DNA of 64,000 bases, from NCBI GenBank assembly GCA_944320685.1, contig CALUIK010000001.1, positions 124,001 through 188,000 of the forward strand, written 5' to 3'. A program made the position numbers and the translations under genes. The notes beneath the pieces were generated by a model that saw only the letters and a list, made by a program, of their open reading frames with translations, had not been told where the DNA came from and searched no databases. The first letter of the stretch is position 1. Each line of letters begins with the position of its first letter. Positions 37,090 to 46,260 of the stretch are shown here, piece after piece. The DNA is from an uncultured Alistipes sp. (lineage in GTDB: Bacteria; Bacteroidota; Bacteroidia; Bacteroidales; Rikenellaceae).

Positions 37090-38625
37090 CTATTGGGCCG
37101 ACACCCCTTCGGGCACCTCGCACACAACGCGGAAACCTATACCCTTAATATCCGAGTACCACCATATGCTCTTGGGGTTCTGCGGGTCAGTCTTGAGCCA
37201 TGCGTCATGCTCGGTATGGGCACGTGCCGCGCATCGCATCTCCGACGCATCCTCGTTGTAGAGGCCGCCGCGGACGACGTGCTCCTCGCCCGATGCGGGA
37301 CCCTGCGGGTCGGTTGCGCCGTCCTGAAGCTGCGAATATGCATCCTCGGCATACCAGTCCGAGCAATACTCCATCACGTTACCCAGCATATTCTTCAATC
37401 CGAACGGGTTGGCCATCATCTTTGCCGGCTCCTGCGTACGGTTCTTGCTGTTGTTAACATATACCACATAGCTGTTGATCACGGCAGTATCGGCACCGAA
37501 GAGCCCGTTCCAGAATCCCTCGTTCGAGAATTTCTTGGGGCTGCCCTCGAAGAAGTAGGGGGTCGAGGTGCCGCCGCGCGCCGCATATTCCCACTCCGCC
37601 TCCGTCGGCAGACGGTACTTCTTGCCCGTCTTCTTCGACAGCCACTGGCAGAAGGTCTCGGCTGCATAGTGGGTCATAGTTATGGCGGGACGTTCGCCCA
37701 TGCCCCAGCCCTGATCGGGGAATCCGAACGGCGGTGTAGGGCCGCTTATGGCGTCGACATCCTCGCGCGAGTTGTTCGCATACACCTCTTCAGGCGATAT
37801 GCGGCCCTCGGACATGGTTTCACCGTAGAACGCCCAATACTGGTCCCACGTGACCTCCATCTCGCCCATGAAGAAAGGCGACACGGTCACACTGCGCTGC
37901 GGCGACTCGTCGCTGCGGCGGAAAGGCTCGTTCTCGGGGCTGCCCATAGTAAAGGTGCCGCCCGGAATGGCCACCATCTTGAGCGATGCCGACGTACCGG
38001 GAATAGTCTCCGTGTAGTTCTTGAATTCGGTGACGGGGGTAGCCTCGGCATATATCTCGGCATCCTCGGCAGCAGCCGTAGGCAGACCGGCCATCTGGCC
38101 ATGCTGATAGTTGGGATTGTAGTGTCCGGCATCGAGGTGGCAACTGATGCACTGCAGGTCGAGTTTCTCCTCGTTCTCTTCGTAATACAGGTGCGCCGTC
38201 ACGCCGTCGTCGGTGATACCCTCGGGGAAAAGATTGATATGGCACTCCTTGCACGACTCGTTATACACGATCTTGGTGGCATACTCCAGCTCACCCTTGC
38301 TGTCCCAGTCGATATCCTCCTGCTTTTTGGTAATGTATGACCAGATGTCCTTCATACCGGTAGTGGCCTTGGCCTTGAAGTAGGCGAACGATCCCTTGGG
38401 CGGGAGGTGGCACTCCACGCAGTCGGTCTTCACGCCGCTGCCGTTATTGTAGTGCATGGACTGCTTCCAGCTCGCATCCGACTCGGGATGATAGTGGCAC
38501 ATCATGCAGGCCTCGTTCGACGAGCTCTTGACATAAAACGAATTGAGAAGTATCATCAGCGAAAAGCCGACGACAAGGCCGGCCAAGCCGACAAGCAGAA
38601 ATTTCTTTTTACCTGATTTAGACAT
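37090..38625 (-). CDS. Tetraheme NrfH/NapC-type cytochrome c fused to a SUMF (formylglycine-generating-enzyme-like) domain
   Basis: A 511-residue fusion. Residues 9-31 are a single membrane anchor; residues 36-165 carry four CxxCH heme sites (C40 in CMMCH, C69 in CVECH, C125 in CKECH, C159 in CISCH) like NrfH, which takes electrons from menaquinol. Residues about 215-505 are a complete SUMF/FGE-like fold: IPGGTFTMGSPENEP, EMEVTWDQYWAF, RLPTEAEWEYAARGG, LGNVMEYCSDWY, VVRGGLYNE and RCAARA to GIGFRVVCE. The two active-site cysteines of true FGE (in the segment after VVRGG) are absent, so it should not make formylglycine. No NrfA is present. It leads an operon with a sugar oxidoreductase and cytochrome maturation genes. 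Confidence 0.9.
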   Translation of the reverse strand: MSKSGKKKFLLVGLAGLVVGFSLMILLNSFYVKSSSNEACMMCHYHPESDASWKQSMHYNNGSGVKTDCVECHLPPKGSFAYFKAKATTGMKDIWSYITKKQEDIDWDSKGELEYATKIVYNESCKECHINLFPEGITDDGVTAHLYYEENEEKLDLQCISCHLDAGHYNPNYQHGQMAGLPTAAAEDAEIYAEATPVTEFKNYTETIPGTSASLKMVAIPGGTFTMGSPENEPFRRSDESPQRSVTVSPFFMGEMEVTWDQYWAFYGETMSEGRISPEEVYANNSREDVDAISGPTPPFGFPDQGWGMGERPAITMTHYAAETFCQWLSKKTGKKYRLPTEAEWEYAARGGTSTPYFFEGSPKKFSNEGFWNGLFGADTAVINSYVVYVNNSKNRTQEPAKMMANPFGLKNMLGNVMEYCSDWYAEDAYSQLQDGATDPQGPASGEEHVVRGGLYNEDASEMRCAARAHTEHDAWLKTDPQNPKSIWWYSDIKGIGFRVVCEVPEGVSAQ

Positions 38626-38744
38626 AATAAATCACTAAACCGCTCAAAAAATCAACAAAAAGACAATACGGAATATTCCCGCGCCGAAACCCGAACGCCC
38701 CGACACAAAAGGACCGGACGTCCGCTCGATATCATAATTTACGT

Positions 38745-38775
38745 CAAAAGTAGTAAATTTTTCACCAGCTACAAA
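38745..38775 (-). promoter_or_regulatory. Promoter of the NrfH-SUMF operon
   Basis: Minus strand: TTTG (38772-38775), 19 bp, TACTTTTG (38745-38752). Transcription should start near 38738, about 112 bases before the gene. The rest of 38626-38910 holds no gene; a weak 8-bp hairpin (38817-38849) may end the upstream gene. Confidence 0.75.
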
Positions 38776-38910
38776 CAATTCCGCACATTTTATTAAATAT
38801 TTTTCATATACGGAAGCTGCCGGCGGCGTCCGAAAATGCCGGCCGGCAGTCCGTATCCAATATCGCATCGGTCGCCAACGGACACGACGAGCGTCCGTTA
38901 CGTCACGACG

Positions 38911-40083
38911 CTACTCTTCCACCCACTTATACCATTTCTGATCGCGATCGTAACCTGCGGCCACCATCGTCTCGATGAACTGCATGCCGCGCACACCGTC
39001 CTCCACAGTGGGGAAATCGAGCCACTCCTCGCTCGGCGTCTCACCGGCCGAACGGGCGCGCACCGTATATGCGAAGTTGCGGTAGATGTTGGCGAACGAC
39101 TCGATGAAACCTTCGGGATGGCCGCCCGGAACACGGGTGTTGTGCTTCGTAAAATCGGTAAGGAAGCCATAGCCGTTACCCATGCGCACCTCCTCGGCAG
39201 GACGGTCGATCCATTTCATGTAAAGGGTATTGGGCTCCATCTGGCGCCACTCGAGGCCGCCCTTCTCGCCGTATACGCGCAGGCGGATGTTGTTCTCCTC
39301 GCCGGTAGCTACCTGCGTGGCCTGCAACAGCCCCGTGAAACCCTTGTCGAAGTGCAGGAAAGCGCAGGCGTCGTCATCGACGGGGCGTCCCTCGGCCACA
39401 TGCTGCAACTCGGCGCACAGTTCCGTAACACGGCCGCCGGTCACATACTCGGCGAGATGCCATGCATGGGTACCAATATCGCCCACACAACCGCCCTTGC
39501 CGGCCTGCTTCGGGTCGTTGCGCCATACGGCGTTGTTACCTCCCTTGAGCTCGATACGCTGCGTCAGCCAGCCCTGCGAATACTCGACGAATACACGGCG
39601 CACACGCCCTATATCCCCGCGCGCGATACGTTTTTTCGCCTCCTTGACGGCGGGATAACCGCTGTATACATGCGTCAGGGCCAGCGTAAGACCCGTCTCG
39701 CGCACCTTGTCGCGCAACTTGAGGGCTTCCTCCAGCGACAGGGTCATGGGCTTGTCGATGACAACGTTGAAACCCAATTCGAGCGCCCGCATGGCAGGTC
39801 CGAAATGGAAACGGTTGGGTGTCACAATGGTAACGAAATCCATACGCTCCTCTGCCGGCAGCGCAGCCTCCTTCTCGAACATCTCCTCCCACGTAGTATA
39901 AATACGGTTATCGGGGACATAATAAGAACGACCCGAACTGATCGATATTTCGGGATTGACGCTGAAACATCCGCAGACGAGTTCGATCTCGTTCTCCATG
40001 AGGGCAGCGCGACGGTGAACGGCGCCGATGAAGGCGTCGCTTCCGCCGCCTACCATACCCATCCTTAATTTTCTGTTTTTCAT
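38911..40083 (-). CDS. Gfo/Idh/MocA-family oxidoreductase, cytoplasmic
   Basis: A 390-residue NAD(P)-dependent oxidoreductase with no signal peptide. The Rossmann motif is GMVGGGSDAFIG (near residue 12), the EKP equivalent reads VIDKPMTL, and the catalytic segment is GGCVGDIGTHAWHLAEYV with the usual Asp-x-x-x-His pattern. The family oxidises or reduces sugars, inositols and related cyclitols. It has its own promoter at 40120-40150 and lies upstream of, and on the same strand as, the cytochrome-oxidoreductase operon, so a shared pathway is likely but not proven. Confidence 0.88.
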   Translation of the reverse strand: MKNRKLRMGMVGGGSDAFIGAVHRRAALMENEIELVCGCFSVNPEISISSGRSYYVPDNRIYTTWEEMFEKEAALPAEERMDFVTIVTPNRFHFGPAMRALELGFNVVIDKPMTLSLEEALKLRDKVRETGLTLALTHVYSGYPAVKEAKKRIARGDIGRVRRVFVEYSQGWLTQRIELKGGNNAVWRNDPKQAGKGGCVGDIGTHAWHLAEYVTGGRVTELCAELQHVAEGRPVDDDACAFLHFDKGFTGLLQATQVATGEENNIRLRVYGEKGGLEWRQMEPNTLYMKWIDRPAEEVRMGNGYGFLTDFTKHNTRVPGGHPEGFIESFANIYRNFAYTVRARSAGETPSEEWLDFPTVEDGVRGMQFIETMVAAGYDRDQKWYKWVEE

Positions 40084-40119
40084 TTTTACAGTTTTAGGTG
40101 TTAGTTAGTAAATTTGTTT

Positions 40120-40150
40120 CAAATATATAAATTTTCACGTATACGTGCAA
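40120..40150 (-). promoter_or_regulatory. Promoter of the cytoplasmic Gfo/Idh/MocA gene
   Basis: Minus strand: TTG (40148-40150), 20 bp, TATATTTG (40120-40127); start near 40113, about 30 bases before the ATG. Confidence 0.7.
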
Positions 40151-40281
40151 GCGTACGAAAGACGGCACAGCATTCCACGGTACCGCCACAACACCCCGAT
40201 CTTTCCGCAACCGACTTCGGCCGGCAACGTATAATACTATTCAACAGGCACATATACGAAACATCATCCTAATCCGTAAAA

Positions 40282-40333
40282 ACAGAAAAAAAGACAAAGG
40301 GAGAATGTTCCCCATCAATCGGAACACTCTCCC
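40282..40333 (-). terminator. Rho-independent terminator of the efflux operon
   Basis: On the minus strand a 13-bp stem with one G-T pair (40321-40333 with 40299-40311), a 9-base loop, then a T-rich tract (40282-40298). It follows the PII-like gene. Between it and the promoter at 40150 I see nothing. Confidence 0.85.
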
Positions 40334-40415
40334 CGTCCTCCTTACGCCGCCCCCGAATCCCGTCCGCCACACGCGGAACGGGGAATCATGGCGGCGGCAG
40401 GCCGCATGCGGCTGG

Positions 40416-40709
40416 TCATATCATCGCCGCAACGTCCCAGACGAAAGCCCGAAGGCCCTGTATCTCATTGGCCTCGTCAAGCTCCTTCAGGCTCTTGAGA
40501 AACTCATCGACCTTACCGTCGTCGGTAACCGTCAGCAGCGCCGAGTTCATCGTGGGCCATGCGTGGTTGCCCAGATGGGGCTCGCCATTCCTGCTGCCGC
40601 ACCCCATGAGCTCCTCCCAACCCGTGTAACCGCGCATCTGCATGCGGTTCATTATATCGAGCACCTCGTCGTATATCGACTGGTTGCAAGCTACAAAGAT
40701 CGCTTTCAT
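40416..40709 (-). CDS. PII-like small protein associated with an RND pump (PG0541-like)
   Basis: A 97-residue protein with an alternating beta-alpha-beta pattern like PII signal proteins: MKAIFVACNQSIYDEVLDIM, a loop region with WEELMGCGSRNGEPHLGNHAW, and SALLTVTDDGKVDEFLKSLKEL. It resembles the small protein found next to efflux pumps in Porphyromonas and relatives (PG0541 type). It begins 2 bases after the RND pump gene and ends the operon, so it probably senses a ligand and modulates the pump; ligand and contact are unknown. Confidence 0.75.
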   Translation of the reverse strand: MKAIFVACNQSIYDEVLDIMNRMQMRGYTGWEELMGCGSRNGEPHLGNHAWPTMNSALLTVTDDGKVDEFLKSLKELDEANEIQGLRAFVWDVAAMI

Positions 40710-40711
40710 AA

Positions 40712-43700
40712 CTATTGCTGCAATTTAAGTTCTTTCCTTTTTCTGCGGTTCTCGCCAAACACGGCGAACGTCGTGTAGAGTGTCGGGATAAGGATCAGCG
40801 TGATGAGCGTCGAGAACGACAGGCCCCATGCCACCGACATACCCAGCGAATTCCACATCTCCGAACCGATACCCGTACCCACGGCCATGGGCACCATACC
40901 CAGCACCGTCGTGAGCGTCGTCATCAGAATCGGGCGCAGACGACTGCGGCCGGCCGTCACCACGGCTTCGTATATGCCCATACCGCGTTCGCGGCAGAGA
41001 TTCGTATAGTCCACCAGCACGATACCGTTGTTCACCACGATACCCACGAGCATCAGCACTCCCAACAGGGCCATGACACCCATCGCCGTATCGGTCAGGA
41101 ACAGTCCTATGATAACACCCACAAGGGCGAACGGTATCGAGAACATGATCACCGTAGGATATGTGAGCGACTCGAACTGCGACGCCATGATGAGGTAGAC
41201 CAGAATCACCATCAATACCATCAGCGTGATCAGGTCGGCAAACGTATCCTGCTGGTCCTCGTAGGTTCCGCCGAGGTCCCATACGTAGCCCGCCGGCATC
41301 TCTATGTTGCTCATACCTTTCTCGACCTCCTCGATGAGCTGGCCCATGGCATATCCGTGGGCCACGACACCCGAGACGGTCACGTAACGCTCACGGTCCT
41401 TACGGTCGATCGTAGGCGGCGTATATGCCTCCTTCACGACACCCAGATCGCGCACCTTGATGCCCTTGCCCTGCGCGTTGTAGATGGTGATGTTCTCGAT
41501 GTCCTCAACCGACTCGCGGAACTGACGGTCGTAACGCACGCGGATGTCGTACTCGTCGCCGTCCTCGCGGTAATACGAGTTGACCGAGCCGTTTATGCGG
41601 TTGCGCAGATACATGGCGGCCGTAGTAACGTCGAGGCCGTTGAGCGAGAGTTTCTCGCGGTCGAAATCGACATGGTACTCGGGCGTGTATTCGTCACGCG
41701 AGATAGTAACCTCGGAGCACATGGGCAGCGCCTGCATCATATCCGACACCTGCTGCGCCAACTCGTCGGTCGTATCGAAGTCGTAACCGTAAATCTCCAC
41801 ATCGACAGCACTCTGGCCCGAAACGCCGCCTTGCGATCCCGACACGTTGACGTTGTAGGTGCGTATCTCGGGATACTCGTTCAGGATGGCACGCATGCCG
41901 TCGCCGATCTCGGTAAGGGAGCGTTCGCGCTCGGTCTTCTCCACCAGCGAAATGTTCATCGAGATATAGTGCGTACCGTTGTCCTGCATAGAGGCGAAAG
42001 TATTGTCGGTATCGGCCTGACCCTCGGTAAGGTTCACCGTAATGATCTCGGGATACGCCTCGCGGAAACGGTCGCTTATCTCCAGCGCCAGCTCGCGCGT
42101 GATCTCCTGCGCCGTACCTGCGGGCAACTGGATAGTAACGCCTATACGGGCATTGTCCTGCACGGGGAAGAACTCGGTCGGGACCTTCGGGCCGAGGCCG
42201 GCCATGATGGCGAAGAACATAACAACCGCACCTGTTATGACGGTCTTGCGGTGGTGCACGCACCAGTCAAGGATGCCGCCGTAGAAATTGTTGAACCGCG
42301 ACATTCCGGCATCGATGCTCTTCTGGAACCACGTCTTGGTGGGCTTCTCCTTCATCATGAGCGAGCAGAGCACCGGCGTGAAGGTGATGGCGGCAACCGT
42401 CGATACGGAGAGCATGATGGTTACCATCCAGCCGAGCGAGTTGAAGAGCACGCCGGCCATACCGCTTACCATCGTAAGGGGCAGGAACACGGCTATGGTG
42501 GTAAGCGTACCGCCCATGACGGAGATACCCACCTCCTTGGTGGCGAACATGGCGGCCTGCTTCACGCGCGAGCCGCGGTCGATATGCGTGGTGATGTTCT
42601 CCAACACCACGATGGCGTTATCGACCACCATACCGATGGCTATCGAGAGTGAACTCAGCGAGATGATGTTCAATGTCTCGCCCGTAGCCAGCAGATAGGC
42701 CAGACCCGAAAGCAGCGATATGGGGATCGTCAGCACGATGATGATGGTGGCCCTCCAACGTCCGAGGAAGAGGAATGTCACGAGCATCACCAGCAGGAAG
42801 GTCGTGGCGATGGTGTCACGCAACGAGTTGACGGTCGATATGATGTTGTCCGACGTGTCGACGATCTTGAATATCTCCACATCCGACGGCAGCGACGGCA
42901 TAATGGTCTTCAGCTGCTCCTGCACGCCTTGGGCCACGGCCACCGAGTTGGCGCCCGACCGCTTCTGCACCACGATCATACCGCCCTTTTCGCTGTTGTT
43001 GTAGGTCTCCTGCGTACGCTCCTCGACAGTATCCTGCACGCGGGCCACGTCGCGCAGATATACTGGAGCCGTACCGTTGTGGCCCACCACGATGTCAAGC
43101 ATCTCGATCGGATCGTCGAACTCCTGATCCACGCGCAGCGAATAGGTGTTCGATCCCACATCGAACGTACCGCCCGGGGTACTGCGGTTGGCGGCGGCGA
43201 TGGCCTCCGATATGGTCTCGATCGAGAGGCCGTATGCCTCGAGCTTGTTGGGATCGCAGTACACCTGTATTTCGCGCTGGGCAATACCCGACACCGAGAC
43301 GGTTCCCACACCGCTCACTCGCGCCAGAGGCGTCGCTACTTGGTCGTCGAGTATCTTGTAAAGGCCCGGCATGCTCTCCTCGGCCGTCACTCCCATGATG
43401 AGGATGGGAATCATGTCGGTCGAGAACTTGAATATGATGGGGGTGTTCACGCCGTCGGGCAGCGTGGTCACCATATCAAGCTTGTCTCGCACGTCGTTCG
43501 TCGCCACATCGATGTCGGTACCGTACTCGAACTCGAGGGTTATGACCGAGATGTTCTCCTTCGAAGCTGACGTGATATGCTTCAGGTGGTCCACACCGTT
43601 GAGCGAGTTCTCCAACGGCTTGGTGACGTTGTTCTCTATATCCTCGGCGCTGGCGCCACCGTAGGCCGTCATCACCATGATGGCGTTGGTCTCGATGTCG

Positions 43701-43813
43701 GGCATGAGATCGACACCCAGCCTCGTAAGCGAGAAGAGGCCCATCACCGCTATCGCCACGAAGACGATTATGGTCGATATAGGGTTGTTGACCGCTGATT
43801 TGTATATATTCAT
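40712..43813 (-). CDS. RND efflux pump, inner-membrane transporter (HAE1/AcrB-like)
   Basis: A 1033-residue proton-driven exporter of the hydrophobe/amphiphile efflux family. The N-terminal membrane helix precedes the first porter domain (LGVDLMPDIETNAIMVMTAYGGASAEDIE), and a membrane segment holds GMVVDNAIVVLENI with the conserved proton-relay aspartate. The second half repeats the plan with PTEFFPVQDN and the membrane segments up to GIVVNNGIVLVDY. Length is normal. It works with the adaptor and the TolC-like channel encoded just upstream. Substrates cannot be told from sequence. Confidence 0.95.
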   Translation of the reverse strand: MNIYKSAVNNPISTIIVFVAIAVMGLFSLTRLGVDLMPDIETNAIMVMTAYGGASAEDIENNVTKPLENSLNGVDHLKHITSASKENISVITLEFEYGTDIDVATNDVRDKLDMVTTLPDGVNTPIIFKFSTDMIPILIMGVTAEESMPGLYKILDDQVATPLARVSGVGTVSVSGIAQREIQVYCDPNKLEAYGLSIETISEAIAAANRSTPGGTFDVGSNTYSLRVDQEFDDPIEMLDIVVGHNGTAPVYLRDVARVQDTVEERTQETYNNSEKGGMIVVQKRSGANSVAVAQGVQEQLKTIMPSLPSDVEIFKIVDTSDNIISTVNSLRDTIATTFLLVMLVTFLFLGRWRATIIIVLTIPISLLSGLAYLLATGETLNIISLSSLSIAIGMVVDNAIVVLENITTHIDRGSRVKQAAMFATKEVGISVMGGTLTTIAVFLPLTMVSGMAGVLFNSLGWMVTIMLSVSTVAAITFTPVLCSLMMKEKPTKTWFQKSIDAGMSRFNNFYGGILDWCVHHRKTVITGAVVMFFAIMAGLGPKVPTEFFPVQDNARIGVTIQLPAGTAQEITRELALEISDRFREAYPEIITVNLTEGQADTDNTFASMQDNGTHYISMNISLVEKTERERSLTEIGDGMRAILNEYPEIRTYNVNVSGSQGGVSGQSAVDVEIYGYDFDTTDELAQQVSDMMQALPMCSEVTISRDEYTPEYHVDFDREKLSLNGLDVTTAAMYLRNRINGSVNSYYREDGDEYDIRVRYDRQFRESVEDIENITIYNAQGKGIKVRDLGVVKEAYTPPTIDRKDRERYVTVSGVVAHGYAMGQLIEEVEKGMSNIEMPAGYVWDLGGTYEDQQDTFADLITLMVLMVILVYLIMASQFESLTYPTVIMFSIPFALVGVIIGLFLTDTAMGVMALLGVLMLVGIVVNNGIVLVDYTNLCRERGMGIYEAVVTAGRSRLRPILMTTLTTVLGMVPMAVGTGIGSEMWNSLGMSVAWGLSFSTLITLILIPTLYTTFAVFGENRRKRKELKLQQ

Positions 43814-43816
43814 CGT

Positions 43817-44842
43817 TTATTCGTTTACACGTTCTACACTAACTCCGTTGTTGAGGGCGTTCTGTCCCTTCACCACGATCTCGTCGCCATCGGCCAGCCC
43901 CGCCGTAATCTCATAGCGGTCGCTCATGCGGCGCCCGAGCTCCACCTTCTGGAACTTGACCGTACCGTCCTGCTGGTATACATATATATATCTGTCGCCC
44001 GAGCCCATCTGCTTGACAACGGCGCGGTCGGGCACCACCACATTATCGCGCGAGCCGTAGTTCATCGTCACGCGGGCATACATTCCGGGCTTGACCACCT
44101 CATCGCTGTTCGTCACGACGATCTCCACGGGGAAGGTATGCGTCGAGGGGTCTATCGCAGGCGTTATGCGCGACACCTTCCCCTCGAAGGTGCGGTCGGG
44201 CAGCGCATCGAGCGCCACGTCCACGCCCATACCCTTCTTTACATACGAATAGAGCGACTCCGAGACGTTCACAATGATCTTCACGGGACGTATCTGCTGT
44301 ATGACGAAGATAGGCTCCGCACCGACCATGTCGCCGTTGTCGTAGTTGCGCGCCGTCACCACGCCCGCAATGGGCGAGCAGAGAGTCGTGTTCTCCAGAA
44401 GGTTGTCGTAGTTCGACTGCGACAGCTCGTATTCGTTCTTGGCCTCCTCCCATGCGGCCTTCGACTCGCCGCCGAACTTGTAGAGTTCGTCCGCGCGCTC
44501 GAATGCCGCCTTGTCGGTCGCCAGCTGCGACTTGGCCTGCGCCAGGCTCGACTCGTCCATTTCGGCCACGACCTGTCCCGCCGTGACATGGTCTCCCACA
44601 TCGACCAAAAGGCGCGAGATGCGTCGCGACGACTGGGGGGTTATGTTATTGACTGCATATCCCTCGACATTGCCGGTGAATACGCTGATCTGGTCCACTT
44701 TCTCGACGTGCACCACCTCGGTGGTCACTTTCGGCTTCTCCTCAACGGCCGTCTGCTCGACATTGCCGCTCTTCGATCCGCAGGCTACGCTCGCCATGCA
44801 AGCACCGCCAGCAAGCAGTGCCACGATAACATTACTCTTCAT
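43817..44842 (-). CDS. RND efflux adaptor (membrane fusion protein), lipoprotein
   Basis: A 341-residue periplasmic adaptor with lipobox ASVAC. The order is barrel-sandwich/lipoyl half (SRRISRLLVDVGDHVTAGQVVAEMD), alpha-hairpin (about 85-130), second lipoyl half (TTLCSPIAGVVTARNYDNGD), beta-barrel and membrane-proximal domain. It links the RND pump to the outer-membrane channel. ATG 44842 gives a clean lipoprotein signal. It lies 37 bases after the channel gene and 3 before the pump gene. Confidence 0.93.
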   Translation of the reverse strand: MKSNVIVALLAGGACMASVACGSKSGNVEQTAVEEKPKVTTEVVHVEKVDQISVFTGNVEGYAVNNITPQSSRRISRLLVDVGDHVTAGQVVAEMDESSLAQAKSQLATDKAAFERADELYKFGGESKAAWEEAKNEYELSQSNYDNLLENTTLCSPIAGVVTARNYDNGDMVGAEPIFVIQQIRPVKIIVNVSESLYSYVKKGMGVDVALDALPDRTFEGKVSRITPAIDPSTHTFPVEIVVTNSDEVVKPGMYARVTMNYGSRDNVVVPDRAVVKQMGSGDRYIYVYQQDGTVKFQKVELGRRMSDRYEITAGLADGDEIVVKGQNALNNGVSVERVNE

Positions 44843-44879
44843 ATCCAACTATTATCTTTCGTGTTTGTCCTTTTTCCGA

Positions 44880-46238
44880 TTATTCATTCACATCGCCTTC
44901 CTCGGGCATCTCATAGGTCCCCCGAATCTTCTCGAGCGAGACCTGATTGACCAGATAGTCATATATGGCCGTACTGCGCGTCAGCTCGGCCTGCGTATAT
45001 GCCAGCTGCGCGTCGTCGATCTCGACCAGCGTGCCGCCGCCCACTTCGTAGCGCTTGACCGAGATATCGTAGCCGCGCTTGGCCTCCGCAATGCTCGACA
45101 GCGACGAATGGTACTGCTTCAGGTTGGTCTGCATGTTGCTGGCATACTGCATCATCGAGGTACGGAGCGTACGCTCGGTATTCTCGCGCTGCAACTGCAG
45201 GTTGCTCAAGTTCAGTTTCGCCTGCTTGATGTCGGCGCGGCGCTTGCCTCCCGCGAAGATGGGGATGTTGAGGCTCAACGTAGCGTACGAATAGGGGTTC
45301 CATGTGTACTCGTTGAACTTGAAGCTGTCCTCCATGGCCGTAAAGTTATAGCTGGCCGAAAGGCTCAGCGTAGGCAGATTGGCCGCACGCTGCATCTCGA
45401 GGGTCTTCTGCAACTGTCGCTCCTGAATCTCCAGCTGCTTCATATCGCTGTTACGGTCGGGGTTGAACTCCATGTCGAAATGCGAGGTCATCATGGCCTC
45501 ATAGTCGGCCAGAGATCCGGCGCAGTCGATATCTATGTTAAGGTCCATGCCCAACAGCGCCTTCAGCTGCCACAGGCCGACCACGATCGCGTTCTCGGCA
45601 TTGAGCACGTCGGGCTCGGCATTCGCCACGGTCACCTTCGAGCGGATAAATTCGTATTCCGACACCCACTCGACTTCATATTTTTTGGTTACAATCTTAT
45701 GGTTTTCGACGGCATTGTCATACACGCGCTTGTATACGGCATAGGAATCCTTCGCCAGCAGAACCTGATAAAACGCCTTCGACACCTGTTCGATCATGTC
45801 TATGCGCGAGCCGCGCGCCTGCTCGACGGCCAGTTCGACATCCATGGCCGAAATCTTCAGCGACTTCCACAGCTGGGCGTTGACCAGCGGCATGGTCGCC
45901 GAGAATCCGCCTTGGTAGATATTGCTCGTACCGACGGTCATCGTCTGGTCCATGATGTGCATCGTCTGCTTCTTTATGTAACGGTTATAGGTGGCCGAAG
46001 CGCTGATTTCGGGCCACAGCCCCGCATATGTGCCGCGTTTGGCATACTTCTTCACCTCCACCGTCTGGTCGGCTATCTTCACCGTCGGACTTTCGCTCAG
46101 AGCTATCTCCAAGGCCTGCTCGAGCGTCAATGTCAACGGACCGGCGCTCACCGAGTCCGCGATCTCCTGCGCCCCGGCGGGCGCCGCGGCAACGAATATC
46201 GACGCTGCCAACGCAAAAAAGAGATTCCTCAATTTCAT
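44880..46238 (-). CDS. TolC-family outer-membrane efflux channel
   Basis: A 452-residue exported protein (signal MKLRNLFFALAASIFVAAAPAGA) with the duplicated long-helix and beta-strand layout of TolC/OprM: LTLEQALEIALSESPTVKIADQ opens the first half and the second repeat begins near LEIQERQLQKTLEMQRAANLPTLSLSA. It forms the trimeric exit duct of the pump. I start at MKLRN because the longer frame overlaps the tetR gene and spoils the signal peptide. Confidence 0.93.
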   Translation of the reverse strand: MKLRNLFFALAASIFVAAAPAGAQEIADSVSAGPLTLTLEQALEIALSESPTVKIADQTVEVKKYAKRGTYAGLWPEISASATYNRYIKKQTMHIMDQTMTVGTSNIYQGGFSATMPLVNAQLWKSLKISAMDVELAVEQARGSRIDMIEQVSKAFYQVLLAKDSYAVYKRVYDNAVENHKIVTKKYEVEWVSEYEFIRSKVTVANAEPDVLNAENAIVVGLWQLKALLGMDLNIDIDCAGSLADYEAMMTSHFDMEFNPDRNSDMKQLEIQERQLQKTLEMQRAANLPTLSLSASYNFTAMEDSFKFNEYTWNPYSYATLSLNIPIFAGGKRRADIKQAKLNLSNLQLQRENTERTLRTSMMQYASNMQTNLKQYHSSLSSIAEAKRGYDISVKRYEVGGGTLVEIDDAQLAYTQAELTRSTAIYDYLVNQVSLEKIRGTYEMPEEGDVNE

Positions 46239-46260
46239 AAACTTCTCTTGCTTAATATGA

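Noticed and set aside
36082-38340. A 752-codon plus-strand open frame
   Set aside because: It runs antisense to the exported oxidoreductase and the NrfH-SUMF gene, both with clear motifs; its peptide is low in recognisable structure.
37090-38625. SUMF domain as a true aerobic sulfatase-activating enzyme for the nearby sulfatase
   Set aside because: The FGE cysteine pair is missing, and the sulfatase at 47509 is serine-type with its own anSME.
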